A stretch of DNA of 5,648 nt from an uncultured Pseudomonadota bacterium. Its GTDB lineage: Bacteria; Myxococcota; UBA796. The stretch is from NCBI GenBank assembly GCA_913040875.1, contig CAJWHX010000251.1:1-5648 (forward strand), written 5' to 3'. This document shows, piece by piece, positions 1-5,648 of this stretch. The notes beneath the pieces are model-generated. The model searched no databases and was not told the DNA's origin. It saw only the letters and a list, made by a program, of their open reading frames with translations. Numbering within the stretch: position 1 is the stretch's first letter; each line of letters starts with the position of its first letter. The translations under genes were made by a program, and so were the position numbers.

Positions 1-1
1 C

Positions 2-250
2 ATGACTCAAGTGCTTCAGTGCGCAATTCAACGAGGGGTTCCGGTTTACAATTCTGGGAACCCATCTGAATGTGCAGCGATTTATCAGACTGCGTTGGAA
101 GATATACTCCTCTTAGCCAGTGATGATTTGCCCGTTGATTTGCAAGAAGATCTGCAGCAAACCCTCGAGTCCGCATCGAGTATGAGTGCCAGTGATAGAG
201 CGTGGGCTTATAGACGACAGATGGATGACCTGTTGCTGAGGTTTCAGTAA
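2..250 (+). CDS. C-terminal part of an unrecognised protein (probably 5' truncated)
   Basis: An open frame of 82 codons ends at TAA (248-250). The first ATG lies at base 2, so no ribosome binding site can be assessed. The gene may well begin upstream of the window and this may be only its C-terminal part. The product is acidic and predicted mostly helical, with no signal peptide or membrane segment visible. It opens with the pattern AI-x2-GVPVYNSG-x5-CAAIY (residues 8-28), followed by leucine- and aspartate-rich helices. I have an impression that this AI..G.P.YN.G....C..IY pattern recurs as a short conserved module in other bacterial proteins, but I cannot name a family or function. It is transcribed toward moaA, and the two stop codons are 3 bases apart. 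The frame is likely real because it is uninterrupted, has protein-like composition and stops exactly before the neighbouring gene. Confidence 0.6.
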   Translation: MTQVLQCAIQRGVPVYNSGNPSECAAIYQTALEDILLLASDDLPVDLQEDLQQTLESASSMSASDRAWAYRRQMDDLLLRFQ

Positions 251-253
251 CCG

Positions 254-1261
254 TTAGCCACCAATGCGCGTCATGATCCCCTCAAAAGGGACTGGAGTTT
301 TATCTTCTGTGGCACACTGGTGTCCTTTGACTTTGCCCCAGACGATTTGTTGAATCAACTCTTTGACATGCTCTGGAGTATGATCTGGATTCCGAATGAT
401 ACTTCGCAGTGTTGGATGAGTTTCCTTAGCCAGACAAGCGCGCAAATCTCCGTGGGCAGAGAGGCGTAAGCGATTGCAAGAAGCGCAAAATCGATTGCTG
501 ATTGGGGAAATAAATCCCACATTGATGCCGTATTCAGCAAGAGAAAAATGGCTGGCTGGGCCTGTGTGTAGACTATTTTTGATCAGAGGTGTGAGGGGGG
601 TGTACTCTTCCATCTGCTCTCGCAACGATTGTGAGTGGGTGTTTTGATGAAGTCGACTCCCAAATGGCATGTATTCGATAAATCTGGGTTCAATTACCGC
701 TGGATGCTCACTGGCATAGTGAACAAAGTCCATAATTTCGTCATCATTTTTTCCAGCGATGACGACGATGTTCAGTTTGATGGGCGCTTCGCCAGTTCCG
801 AATCCGACTGTGTGTGCAGTATCAATGCCATCCAGAACCTTTTGCAACTTCCCACCGCGTGTCAATACGGAGAATCGTTCTGCTTGTAGAGAGTCTATGG
901 AAATGTTCAACCGTTTCAGTCCGGCTTCTTTCAGTCGTGGAGCCAGTTTTGCCAATGTGAGGGCATTGGTGGTCATCGATAAATCTTTCAACCCGTCAAT
1001 TTGAGAGATGGCGGAGACTATTTCCAACAACCCTTTACGAATGGTGGGTTCTCCACCGGTCAGACGGATGTGCTCAATACCCAAGTCAACAAAACTACGT
1101 GCCAGATAAACGACTTCCTCTTTGGTCAAGATGTCGTCATGGGGAATCCATCGCAATCCCTCTGCTGGCATACAATATACACAGCGAAGGTTGCATCGAT
1201 CAGTGAGTGATATCCGCAAGTATCGATGATGACGATTGAATTTGTCGACCAATGTAGTCAA
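254..1261 (-). CDS. moaA: GTP 3',8-cyclase MoaA (radical SAM, first step of molybdenum cofactor synthesis)
   Basis: MoaA is a cytoplasmic radical SAM enzyme that converts GTP to 3',8-cyclo-7,8-dihydro-GTP, which MoaC then turns into cyclic pyranopterin monophosphate. The 335-residue product has the usual family length. The N-terminal SAM cluster motif is C23-x3-C27-x2-C30, preceded by YLRIS-x-TDR (14-22). The radical SAM GGEP motif is at 69-72. The C-terminal GTP-binding cluster is C259-x2-C262-x13-C276, with the NRLRL arginines at 264 and 266. The protein ends in the conserved Gly-Gly tail. The start is TTG: no ATG or GTG is available, because an in-frame stop (1276-1274) closes the frame upstream. 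AGGGG lies 6 bases before this TTG, and the family's usual N-terminus (L-x-D-x-F-x-R) follows directly. It is the last gene of the cluster, starting 1 base after mrp, so it is probably translationally coupled to it. Confidence 0.97.
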   Translation of the reverse strand: MTTLVDKFNRHHRYLRISLTDRCNLRCVYCMPAEGLRWIPHDDILTKEEVVYLARSFVDLGIEHIRLTGGEPTIRKGLLEIVSAISQIDGLKDLSMTTNALTLAKLAPRLKEAGLKRLNISIDSLQAERFSVLTRGGKLQKVLDGIDTAHTVGFGTGEAPIKLNIVVIAGKNDDEIMDFVHYASEHPAVIEPRFIEYMPFGSRLHQNTHSQSLREQMEEYTPLTPLIKNSLHTGPASHFSLAEYGINVGFISPISNRFCASCNRLRLSAHGDLRACLAKETHPTLRSIIRNPDHTPEHVKELIQQIVWGKVKGHQCATEDKTPVPFEGIMTRIGG

Positions 1262-1262
1262 A

Positions 1263-2384
1263 CTAGGCCCCTGTCAATTGATCATGAATACTCTCGGCGA
1301 TCTCACGGAATGGTTTGCTACAGTCTTCCTCTGAAAGGGCAACGGGAGTGCCCATATCACCACCCAAGCGGATCCGTTCATCGAGTGGTAATTGTGCCAG
1401 CAGTGGAACTTGGTATCGAACAGAAGTTTCAAATCCACCACCTTGACCAAACGGGTGTATCATGGACCCATCTGGAAGTTTAAGAAAGGACATGTTCTCT
1501 ACAATTCCTAGGATGGGTACATTCAATTTTTTGAACATTTCCACTCCTCGGATGGCGTCTTGAACGGCAATGGCTTGAGGTGTGGTCACAATCAAGGCCC
1601 CACTGAGATCTACAGCTTGCACCATTGTTAACTGTGCATCTCCCGTTCCCGGTGGCAAATCGACAAGTAAATAATCCAGTTCTTCCCACGCGACGGTTTG
1701 GAAGAATTGACGAATGACACCCATCACCATTGGTCCACGCCAAATAATGGGCTCATCTTTATCCACTAGAAGACCCATTGAAATACATTTTACACCGTAG
1801 GATACAACTGGAATGATCTGTTTCTCTTCGTTTGCGATTGGAGTTGCCGATACCTTCATCATCATTGGAAGAGAAGGACCATGTACATCCGCATCAATCA
1901 GACCGACCTTATACCCCGATTTGGCGAGTGAGACAGCAATATTGACTGATACGGTTGATTTTCCAACACCACCCTTCCCACTGGCCACGGCAATGATGTG
2001 GTTTACGCCTGGGATGGGTTGCTTTTGGACGGGACCACCGTGGGCTCCCGTTCCTCCTCCATTCATACCTCGAACAGGATCTTTAGACGTACTGGTCTTG
2101 GGAGCAGCCTCTTCTTCAACTGTGATGGAGCATTCTATATTGCCTTTCCAACCGATGGCTTCAATTTGAGCCAATAAACCCTGTTGCATCGTTTTGATTT
2201 GACCTTCTGTATGCTCCGGATGGAAACTCATTGTAACACTGAGGGTCTCTTCGTCCTCTTTCAATTCTCCTTCCGATAAAATTCCAGCCATCCACAATGA
2301 ACGTCCCGTTCGCGGGTCTCGAACGCGGGTACCCGCAGGCTCTAAGATGGCTTGTGCTTCGGGTTGAACTGCGGTGCTTTTCAT
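1263..2384 (-). CDS. mrp: Mrp/ApbC/NBP35-family P-loop ATPase (Fe-S cluster carrier) lacking the usual CxxC
   Basis: Mrp/ApbC proteins are soluble ATPases that hold and transfer [4Fe-4S] clusters to apo-enzymes. From the chosen start the product has 373 residues. Residues ~10-90 form a divergent MIP18/DUF59-type domain ([14 protein letters not shown] at 23-36). A glycine-rich linker spans ~105-118. The ATPase domain spans ~127-370, with the deviant Walker [10 protein letters not shown] (136-144, lysines 137 and 142), DADVHGPS (164-171), Walker [12 protein letters not shown] (239-249) and VENMS (295-299). The CxxC that normally follows VENMS is missing: residues 300-316 contain no cysteine, and the only cysteines are 85, 200 and 355. 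The frame is open up to 2468, but the start at 2384 is preferred because GGAG sits 6 bases before it, and the extra 28 residues upstream look unlike the family. It lies 49 bases after the unknown gene and 1 base before moaA, which suggests service to MoaA. Membership of the family is clear. Fe-S carriage by this member is inferred. Confidence 0.93.
   Translation of the reverse strand: MKSTAVQPEAQAILEPAGTRVRDPRTGRSLWMAGILSEGELKEDEETLSVTMSFHPEHTEGQIKTMQQGLLAQIEAIGWKGNIECSITVEEEAAPKTSTSKDPVRGMNGGGTGAHGGPVQKQPIPGVNHIIAVASGKGGVGKSTVSVNIAVSLAKSGYKVGLIDADVHGPSLPMMMKVSATPIANEEKQIIPVVSYGVKCISMGLLVDKDEPIIWRGPMVMGVIRQFFQTVAWEELDYLLVDLPPGTGDAQLTMVQAVDLSGALIVTTPQAIAVQDAIRGVEMFKKLNVPILGIVENMSFLKLPDGSMIHPFGQGGGFETSVRYQVPLLAQLPLDERIRLGGDMGTPVALSEEDCSKPFREIAESIHDQLTGA
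1268..1272 (-). promoter_or_regulatory. Ribosome binding site supporting the TTG start of moaA
   Basis: On the minus strand this reads AGGGG, 6 bases upstream of TTG 1261-1259. It lies inside the last codons of mrp. It favours the first TTG over a second in-frame TTG three codons later (1252-1250), which has no such site before it. Confidence 0.6.
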
Positions 2385-2390
2385 CTTCAT

Positions 2391-2394
2391 CTCC
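2391..2394 (-). promoter_or_regulatory. Ribosome binding site choosing the mrp start
   Basis: On the minus strand this reads GGAG, 6 bases before ATG 2384-2382. A second ATG at 2390 abuts the site with no spacing and is therefore less likely. The longest open frame (to 2468) would overlap the preceding gene and has no comparable site. Confidence 0.6.
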
Positions 2395-2433
2395 AATATT
2401 GACGATGTGTTGTTGTAACCATATTGAGTTGAT

Positions 2434-3435
2434 TTATCGAGAGGACCACTGTAACAACATAGAAGCAATGGTAGAATTGCTGGCGCCTTCTATCTTAGAG
2501 CCCTGTTGTACAGTTGCTGAATGTACTGTACGATCGGTTTTACCATAGACGCGTGAGCCCTCTAAGGCAAATCGATCGGCTCCATTTAGTTTGTCTTCGA
2601 GTATTTCTACGGCCCATCTAGGAAAAGGGGATTTCAGTGAAAAGAGAAGGTCTTCAACCATTGGACTGAGAATCGCAGTGGCTTGTTTGCGATGCATTGC
2701 GATCACACCACCATCGGGGGTGACCAGTAAGACTCGAGATTGAGGCCGGATGAGGTCGGGAAATCCATACACCCCATAATACTGCCCCATTGGGTCTTGC
2801 CGAGTGTGAAATTGAGTTGTGGACTTCAGAACTTGTTGTATGCCCGCGTGAGAAAGTTCTGGTGGCATAGAGAACGTTTGGTCGCACGAACGTAGCAGCC
2901 AATGCTCCAGTTTGTCTTGCCACGATAGATTTGTTCCAGCGGTGGTGTGTTGAATCTTCAGAGGATTTTCCATCGGTGATTCATTGGAGGGCGCAACCTC
3001 AACTGTATTTGGTGTTGGTACGGTCTCAGCAACGGTTGGTAACTCTGTAAATCCGCCCATTTTACTTTCGTAGTCGACAGGACTCAGTCTCTTGAATTGA
3101 TCGAGCAATCGAATCAATCGAAAAAGAGTGGATTCATCTAGAGGACTTGCAATCAGAAGCTGTCCCTGTGAGTTGAGGCCCACTCGAATTCGGGCAAATG
3201 GAAAGGCACGAGCCAGCAAAAAAAGTTCTGCTCCCAGAAACCGTTCAACGAATTGCGATTCGATCTGTTGGATGGAGGACGCATCAAAACCTTGAATATC
3301 GGTCCCCATACAAATCAGTACCTTCGCTTCTGAAGCTTCTGTGATCGTGTATCCGTGTTCGGTGAGTTGTTGATGAAGATGCTCTTCCAGTGGGTGTTGC
3401 TCCGAAGAGGCACTGAGTGTGGCGATGTGCAGCAT
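2434..3435 (-). CDS. Unknown two-part protein with a degenerate MoaB/MogA-like N-terminal domain, in a Moco gene cluster
   Basis: I do not recognise this 333-residue protein as a named family. It seems to have two parts joined by a proline-, threonine- and glutamate-rich linker (~130-165). The N-terminal part (1-117) weakly follows the MoaB/MogA molybdopterin-binding fold: a strand-helix opening, then VLICMGTD (39-46) where the family has a GGTG strand, then [11 protein letters not shown] (68-78) resembling GELFR-x-LS, then [18 protein letters not shown] (85-102) resembling GV-x-NKTL-x-FA-x-PGS. The glycines and aspartates of the family's substrate site are mostly replaced, and the segment between the first helix and the GTD strand is short, so it may no longer bind pterin. 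The C-terminal part (170-333) includes [17 protein letters not shown] (233-249) and is unassigned. No signal peptide or membrane segment is visible. The start is supported by GGAG 5 bases upstream. Its place between mobA and mrp suggests a cofactor-related role, by context only. Confidence 0.85.
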   Translation of the reverse strand: MLHIATLSASSEQHPLEEHLHQQLTEHGYTITEASEAKVLICMGTDIQGFDASSIQQIESQFVERFLGAELFLLARAFPFARIRVGLNSQGQLLIASPLDESTLFRLIRLLDQFKRLSPVDYESKMGGFTELPTVAETVPTPNTVEVAPSNESPMENPLKIQHTTAGTNLSWQDKLEHWLLRSCDQTFSMPPELSHAGIQQVLKSTTQFHTRQDPMGQYYGVYGFPDLIRPQSRVLLVTPDGGVIAMHRKQATAILSPMVEDLLFSLKSPFPRWAVEILEDKLNGADRFALEGSRVYGKTDRTVHSATVQQGSKIEGASNSTIASMLLQWSSR

Positions 3436-3440
3436 GGGAT

Positions 3441-3444
3441 CTCC
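3441..3444 (-). promoter_or_regulatory. Ribosome binding site of the MoaB-like gene
   Basis: On the minus strand this reads GGAG with 5 bases to ATG 3435-3433. It lies in the 49-base gap after mobA, so this gene can be initiated independently rather than only by coupling to mobA. Confidence 0.55.
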
Positions 3445-3484
3445 AAGTGAGTACGATATTCATTCTCTGTATAATAGATCTTGT

Positions 3485-4084
3485 TTATCTGATTGGTGCA
3501 GGCAAGTCAGATGGATTGTTTAAATTGCGCAGACATTCATTGGGCAGCACAATCAAGCCTGCAGGTTCTGCAAAGGCTTTCATAGACTCCTCCTTCTCTA
3601 AGTATAGACTGGCTCGATCAACCCAAGACACAGGAATGTGCAGCACAAGTGGATGACGTCGACCAGATGAGTCTACTGCCACCGAAGGTACCTCTTTCAA
3701 CAGCTTCCGGATGGAATTCACAGATAGGAATGGCATGTCACAGGGTAAGAATAGGGCACTGTCAAAGTGTGTTTTGGCGTGTTCGAGTCCAGCAGATATA
3801 CCGTTCAACGGATGGTACGTCGCATTCAGATCTGAAATCCAAGGAGTGTCATATTGTTTGAGTGTTCGTTGTTGAGCCGGTTTTCCAACTAAGAAGGTAT
3901 GGTGAGCGAGTAGAGCTACAGTGTTCAGAGTCCGTTCGATCATCGTTTGTCCGTGGACTTCTACCGTCGTCTTACAGCGCCCCATTCTGGATGAGGCTCC
4001 ACCACATAAAATATATATGCCTACAGTGTCATCAGGACTCAGTGTCTCCACGTCGGATCCCATCGGCCCCAGCATGGTAAGCAT
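3485..4084 (-). CDS. mobA: Molybdenum cofactor guanylyltransferase MobA
   Basis: MobA transfers GMP from GTP to the molybdenum-loaded pterin to form the bis-guanine dinucleotide cofactor used by DMSO reductase-family enzymes; it acts in the cytoplasm. The 199-residue product matches the family's length and nucleotidyltransferase fold. The nucleotide loop ILCGGASSRMG-x2-K is at 25-38 (Lys38 is the expected GTP-contacting lysine). HPLNGISAGL (91-100) corresponds to the family's GPLAGI-x-AGL. LPCDMPFLS (113-121) carries the metal-binding Asp116. The NLNNPSDL ending (187-194) corresponds to the usual N-x-NTP-x-DL. The start is uncertain. ATG 4084 gives a 46-base overlap with moeA; in-frame ATGs at 4075 and 4063 would shorten the protein by 3 or 7 residues, and all of them precede the conserved core. 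No site has an ideal Shine-Dalgarno sequence, so coupling to moeA translation is likely. The loop has Cys27 where LAGG is commonest, a minor variation. Confidence 0.93.
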   Translation of the reverse strand: MLTMLGPMGSDVETLSPDDTVGIYILCGGASSRMGRCKTTVEVHGQTMIERTLNTVALLAHHTFLVGKPAQQRTLKQYDTPWISDLNATYHPLNGISAGLEHAKTHFDSALFLPCDMPFLSVNSIRKLLKEVPSVAVDSSGRRHPLVLHIPVSWVDRASLYLEKEESMKAFAEPAGLIVLPNECLRNLNNPSDLPAPIR

Positions 4085-5313
4085 TGAACTCTGTGTACAC
4101 TACCCTTAGTAAGAAGCGTTTTGTTTGCAGGGAAGGGCAATAGCCCTGTCGCATCAGCAAATGAGGACATCCACGCAGAAGATTGATTTCCCGTTGGGAA
4201 AGCTTTGATGCCATGTTCATCGCGTTTCAACCAAATACGCACAAACTCTAGTCGACTTCCCCGTTTGGTAAAGTCTTGTCCCAATTGAACATCGATGGTG
4301 GGAAGCTCGGGATTGGGTACCGACATCTTGTTCAATAGATAGGGGCGAACAAACTGGTAAAACCCCATGAGGGCTGAAACAGGATTCCCAGGAAGGGCAA
4401 ATATGGGGATGTCTTTTTTTGGAGTGTGGATTGTACCGATAGCCACTGGTTTTCCAGGCTTCATCCGTACTTTCCAAAAGTTCATCTCAACTCGATGTCC
4501 CGGCAGATCTGCGAGTGCCTTGTGCACCACGTCAAAATCTCCAACACTAACCCCGCCAGTACTGACGAGCATATCACAGTCTAGGTCACGGATGGCATGG
4601 AGCAGCGTTTGCTGTGTGCTCTCGACAGTATCTCGTGCAATGCCGCAATCTTGCACAGTAAATCCCAGCTGTTGAAAGGCTATCTGGAGATTGATTGAGT
4701 TGGTTCCCCAGATCTGACCAGTTTGAAGCGTGCCACCTTCTTTTGGGCTGAGTAGTTCATCGCCTGTGGAGAAAATGCCAATGTTTGGTACGACGAACAC
4801 AGGTACTTCGTGCACACTGGTAGACAGGGCAAATCCAATTGTCGCCGCATCTAGAAGCGTCCCTTTTTTGAGTACTGTGGTACCGGCAAGAGCCTCTTCA
4901 CCATGGCGACGGATATTGTTCCATCTTTTTGGACACTTCGTAATCGTGACAGTATCTCCATCTCTGCTGGTGTTTTCTTGCATGATGACGACATCAGCGT
5001 CCTTTGGAACCGGTGCACCTGTAAATATTCGCATACAGGTTTCAGGTTTCAGTGTATGTTCTGTTGTGTCTCCAGCCTGAACGATTCCGGACAAAACAAG
5101 AGTGACGGGTGATGCTTCGCTGGCGCTGAGAATGTCTTCACGACGAAAAGCATATCCGTCCATCGCTGAATTATCCCAGGCTGGGAGGTCTTGTCTTGCA
5201 GAGATGTCCGTAGCGAGTACTCTTCCACAGGCATTCCAAATGGGAATGATTTCAGTTCGGAGGGGAAGAGGTAGTTTTGCGATTCGACTTTTGGCGTCTT
5301 CAAAAGAGAGCAT
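4039..5313 (-). CDS. moeA: Molybdopterin molybdenumtransferase MoeA
   Basis: MoeA inserts molybdate into adenylylated molybdopterin to make Moco, the step before MobA. The 424-residue product has the family's length and all its signature blocks: PAWDNSAMDGYA (44-55), FTGAPVPKDADVVIMQE (97-113), STGDEL (182-187), STGGVSVGDFD (251-261) and the KVRMKPGKP to FALPGNPVSA stretch (281-314). The last is typical of the MoaB/MogA-like domain III, and a C-terminal domain IV ends with SSAWMSSFADATGLLPFP (378-395). The conserved acidic residues of the active region are present (Asp52, Glu186, Asp259). The start at ATG 5313 gives the normal N-terminus. No Shine-Dalgarno sequence is visible there, but the LysM gene stops 6 bases upstream, so translation is probably coupled. 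After the usual final strand the protein carries about 14 extra residues rich in Cys, Trp and Arg (CLPCWGRW at 411-418). These fall in the overlap with mobA and are likely a by-product of that overlap. Confidence 0.97.
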   Translation of the reverse strand: MLSFEDAKSRIAKLPLPLRTEIIPIWNACGRVLATDISARQDLPAWDNSAMDGYAFRREDILSASEASPVTLVLSGIVQAGDTTEHTLKPETCMRIFTGAPVPKDADVVIMQENTSRDGDTVTITKCPKRWNNIRRHGEEALAGTTVLKKGTLLDAATIGFALSTSVHEVPVFVVPNIGIFSTGDELLSPKEGGTLQTGQIWGTNSINLQIAFQQLGFTVQDCGIARDTVESTQQTLLHAIRDLDCDMLVSTGGVSVGDFDVVHKALADLPGHRVEMNFWKVRMKPGKPVAIGTIHTPKKDIPIFALPGNPVSALMGFYQFVRPYLLNKMSVPNPELPTIDVQLGQDFTKRGSRLEFVRIWLKRDEHGIKAFPTGNQSSAWMSSFADATGLLPFPANKTLLTKGSVHRVQCLPCWGRWDPTWRH

Positions 5314-5319
5314 GATGAG

Positions 5320-5648
5320 TTACTGCTGGATTTTGAGTTTCTGTCCTACATAAATCTTGGTAGACTTTAAGTTGTTCCACTTTTTGATGTCGCTTACAGA
5401 GACACCATATTTCTGGGCGATCTTACTTAGATTGTCACCAGATTTAACGGTGTAGGTGGTCCATGTGGTTTTGTTGGTGTAGATTTTGAGTTTCTGTCCC
5501 GCATAGATCTTGTTGGCGTTGCTGATCTTGTTCCATCGTTTGATGTCGCTTGCCGAGACACCATATTTCTTGCCGATAAGATTGAGGTTTTCACCTTTTT
5601 TGATGGTGTGTGTAACGGTTCGTGTTTTCGATTTGGAGGTGCTTTTGC
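5320..5648 (-). CDS. C-terminal end of a protein with two LysM peptidoglycan-binding repeats (5' truncated)
   Basis: Only the last 108 residues are inside the window; the start lies beyond base 5648. A lysine-, serine- and threonine-rich linker (first ~12 visible residues) leads into two LysM domains that close the protein, which ends Ile-Gln-Gln. LysM 1 runs from HTIKKGENL to AGQKLKIY, and LysM 2 from YTVKSGDNL to VGQKLKIQ. Both keep the KYGVS-x-SDIK-x-WN core expected of the family. LysM binds the N-acetylglucosamine-containing glycan of peptidoglycan, so the protein should act in the cell envelope. Two C-terminal LysM repeats occur in MltD-type lytic transglycosylases and in NlpD-like or amidase proteins, but the catalytic part is not visible and I cannot choose between them. 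The stop lies 6 bases before moeA, so the two are almost certainly cotranscribed, although no functional link to Moco is evident. Confidence 0.9.
   Translation of the reverse strand, partial: KSTSKSKTRTVTHTIKKGENLNLIGKKYGVSASDIKRWNKISNANKIYAGQKLKIYTNKTTWTTYTVKSGDNLSKIAQKYGVSVSDIKKWNNLKSTKIYVGQKLKIQQ
5329..5610 (-). repeat. Tandem LysM repeat, about 153-156 bp period
   Basis: Two LysM-coding units (5482-5610 and 5329-5454) are similar at the DNA level as well as in protein. For example, an identical 10-mer starts at 5385 and 5541 (156 bp apart) and an identical 18-mer at 5329 and 5482 (153 bp apart). The 3-bp difference is one extra codon near the end of the first repeat. The similarity suggests a fairly recent duplication or homogenisation by gene conversion. 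Confidence 0.85.

Noticed and set aside
240..252. Small dyad GGTT-TCAGT-AACC at the convergent junction
   Set aside because: A four-pair stem without a T-run is not a credible terminator.
1813..2169. Plus-strand open frame of 118 codons opposite mrp
   Set aside because: It is antisense to the conserved Mrp ATPase core; its proline/threonine-rich composition is that of a shadow frame and no family motif is visible.
2408..2459. Inverted repeat TGTTGTT / AACAACA around the end of the unknown gene and the gap before mrp
   Set aside because: Only 7 AT-rich pairs with a 38-base loop and no following T-run; too weak to call a terminator or operator.
2385..2468. Longer mrp start at 2468 giving a 401-residue protein
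   Set aside because: The extra N-terminal residues overlap the preceding gene, look unlike the family, and lack the well-spaced GGAG found before ATG 2384.
3447..3475. TATAAT at 3470-3475 (plus strand) in the gap after mobA, and TATTAT on the minus strand nearby
   Set aside because: No acceptable -35 box at proper spacing on either strand (at best three of six matches); the plus-strand direction would run against the operon. An AT-rich 49-base gap yields such hexamers by chance.
4730..5080. Plus-strand open frame of 116 codons opposite moeA
   Set aside because: It lies wholly antisense to conserved moeA blocks, is serine/valine-rich and has no recognisable motif or supporting ribosome binding site.

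Overview
This window is a compact, gene-dense bacterial segment dominated by one minus-strand gene cluster for molybdenum cofactor (Moco) synthesis. By eye the DNA is of moderate G+C. The short or overlapping junctions, Shine-Dalgarno-like GGAG/AGGGG sites and LysM domains fit a bacterial chromosome, probably Gram-negative. I cannot assign a phylum from the sequence alone. I see no mobile element, RNA gene or CRISPR array.

Layout, in the direction of minus-strand transcription (right to left): the 3' end of a gene for a protein with two C-terminal LysM repeats (5648-5320, truncated by the window edge); moeA, molybdopterin molybdotransferase (5313-4039); mobA, Moco guanylyltransferase (4084-3485, overlapping moeA); a 333-residue protein of unknown function whose first ~115 residues look like a degenerate MoaB/MogA-type fold (3435-2434); an Mrp/ApbC-family P-loop ATPase (2384-1263); and moaA, GTP 3',8-cyclase (1261-254, TTG start). 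On the plus strand, the C-terminal 82 codons of an unrecognised gene (2-250) run convergently into moaA, with 3 bases between the stop codons.

Functional reading: MoaA carries out the first step of Moco synthesis (GTP to 3',8-cH2GTP) and needs two [4Fe-4S] clusters. Mrp/ApbC proteins are ATP-dependent Fe-S carriers, and here mrp ends 1 base before moaA starts, so it is a plausible maturation partner. MoeA inserts molybdate into molybdopterin, and MobA attaches GMP to make the guanine dinucleotide form. moaC, moaD, moaE and a canonical moaB/mogA are not in the window. The six minus-strand genes have gaps of 6, negative, 49, 49 and 1 bases with no convincing internal promoter or terminator, so they are probably one transcript.

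Most worth a second look: the unknown MoaB-like two-part protein embedded in the pathway, and the Mrp homologue, which lacks the family's usual C-terminal CxxC cluster-binding motif yet is tightly linked to an Fe-S enzyme gene.
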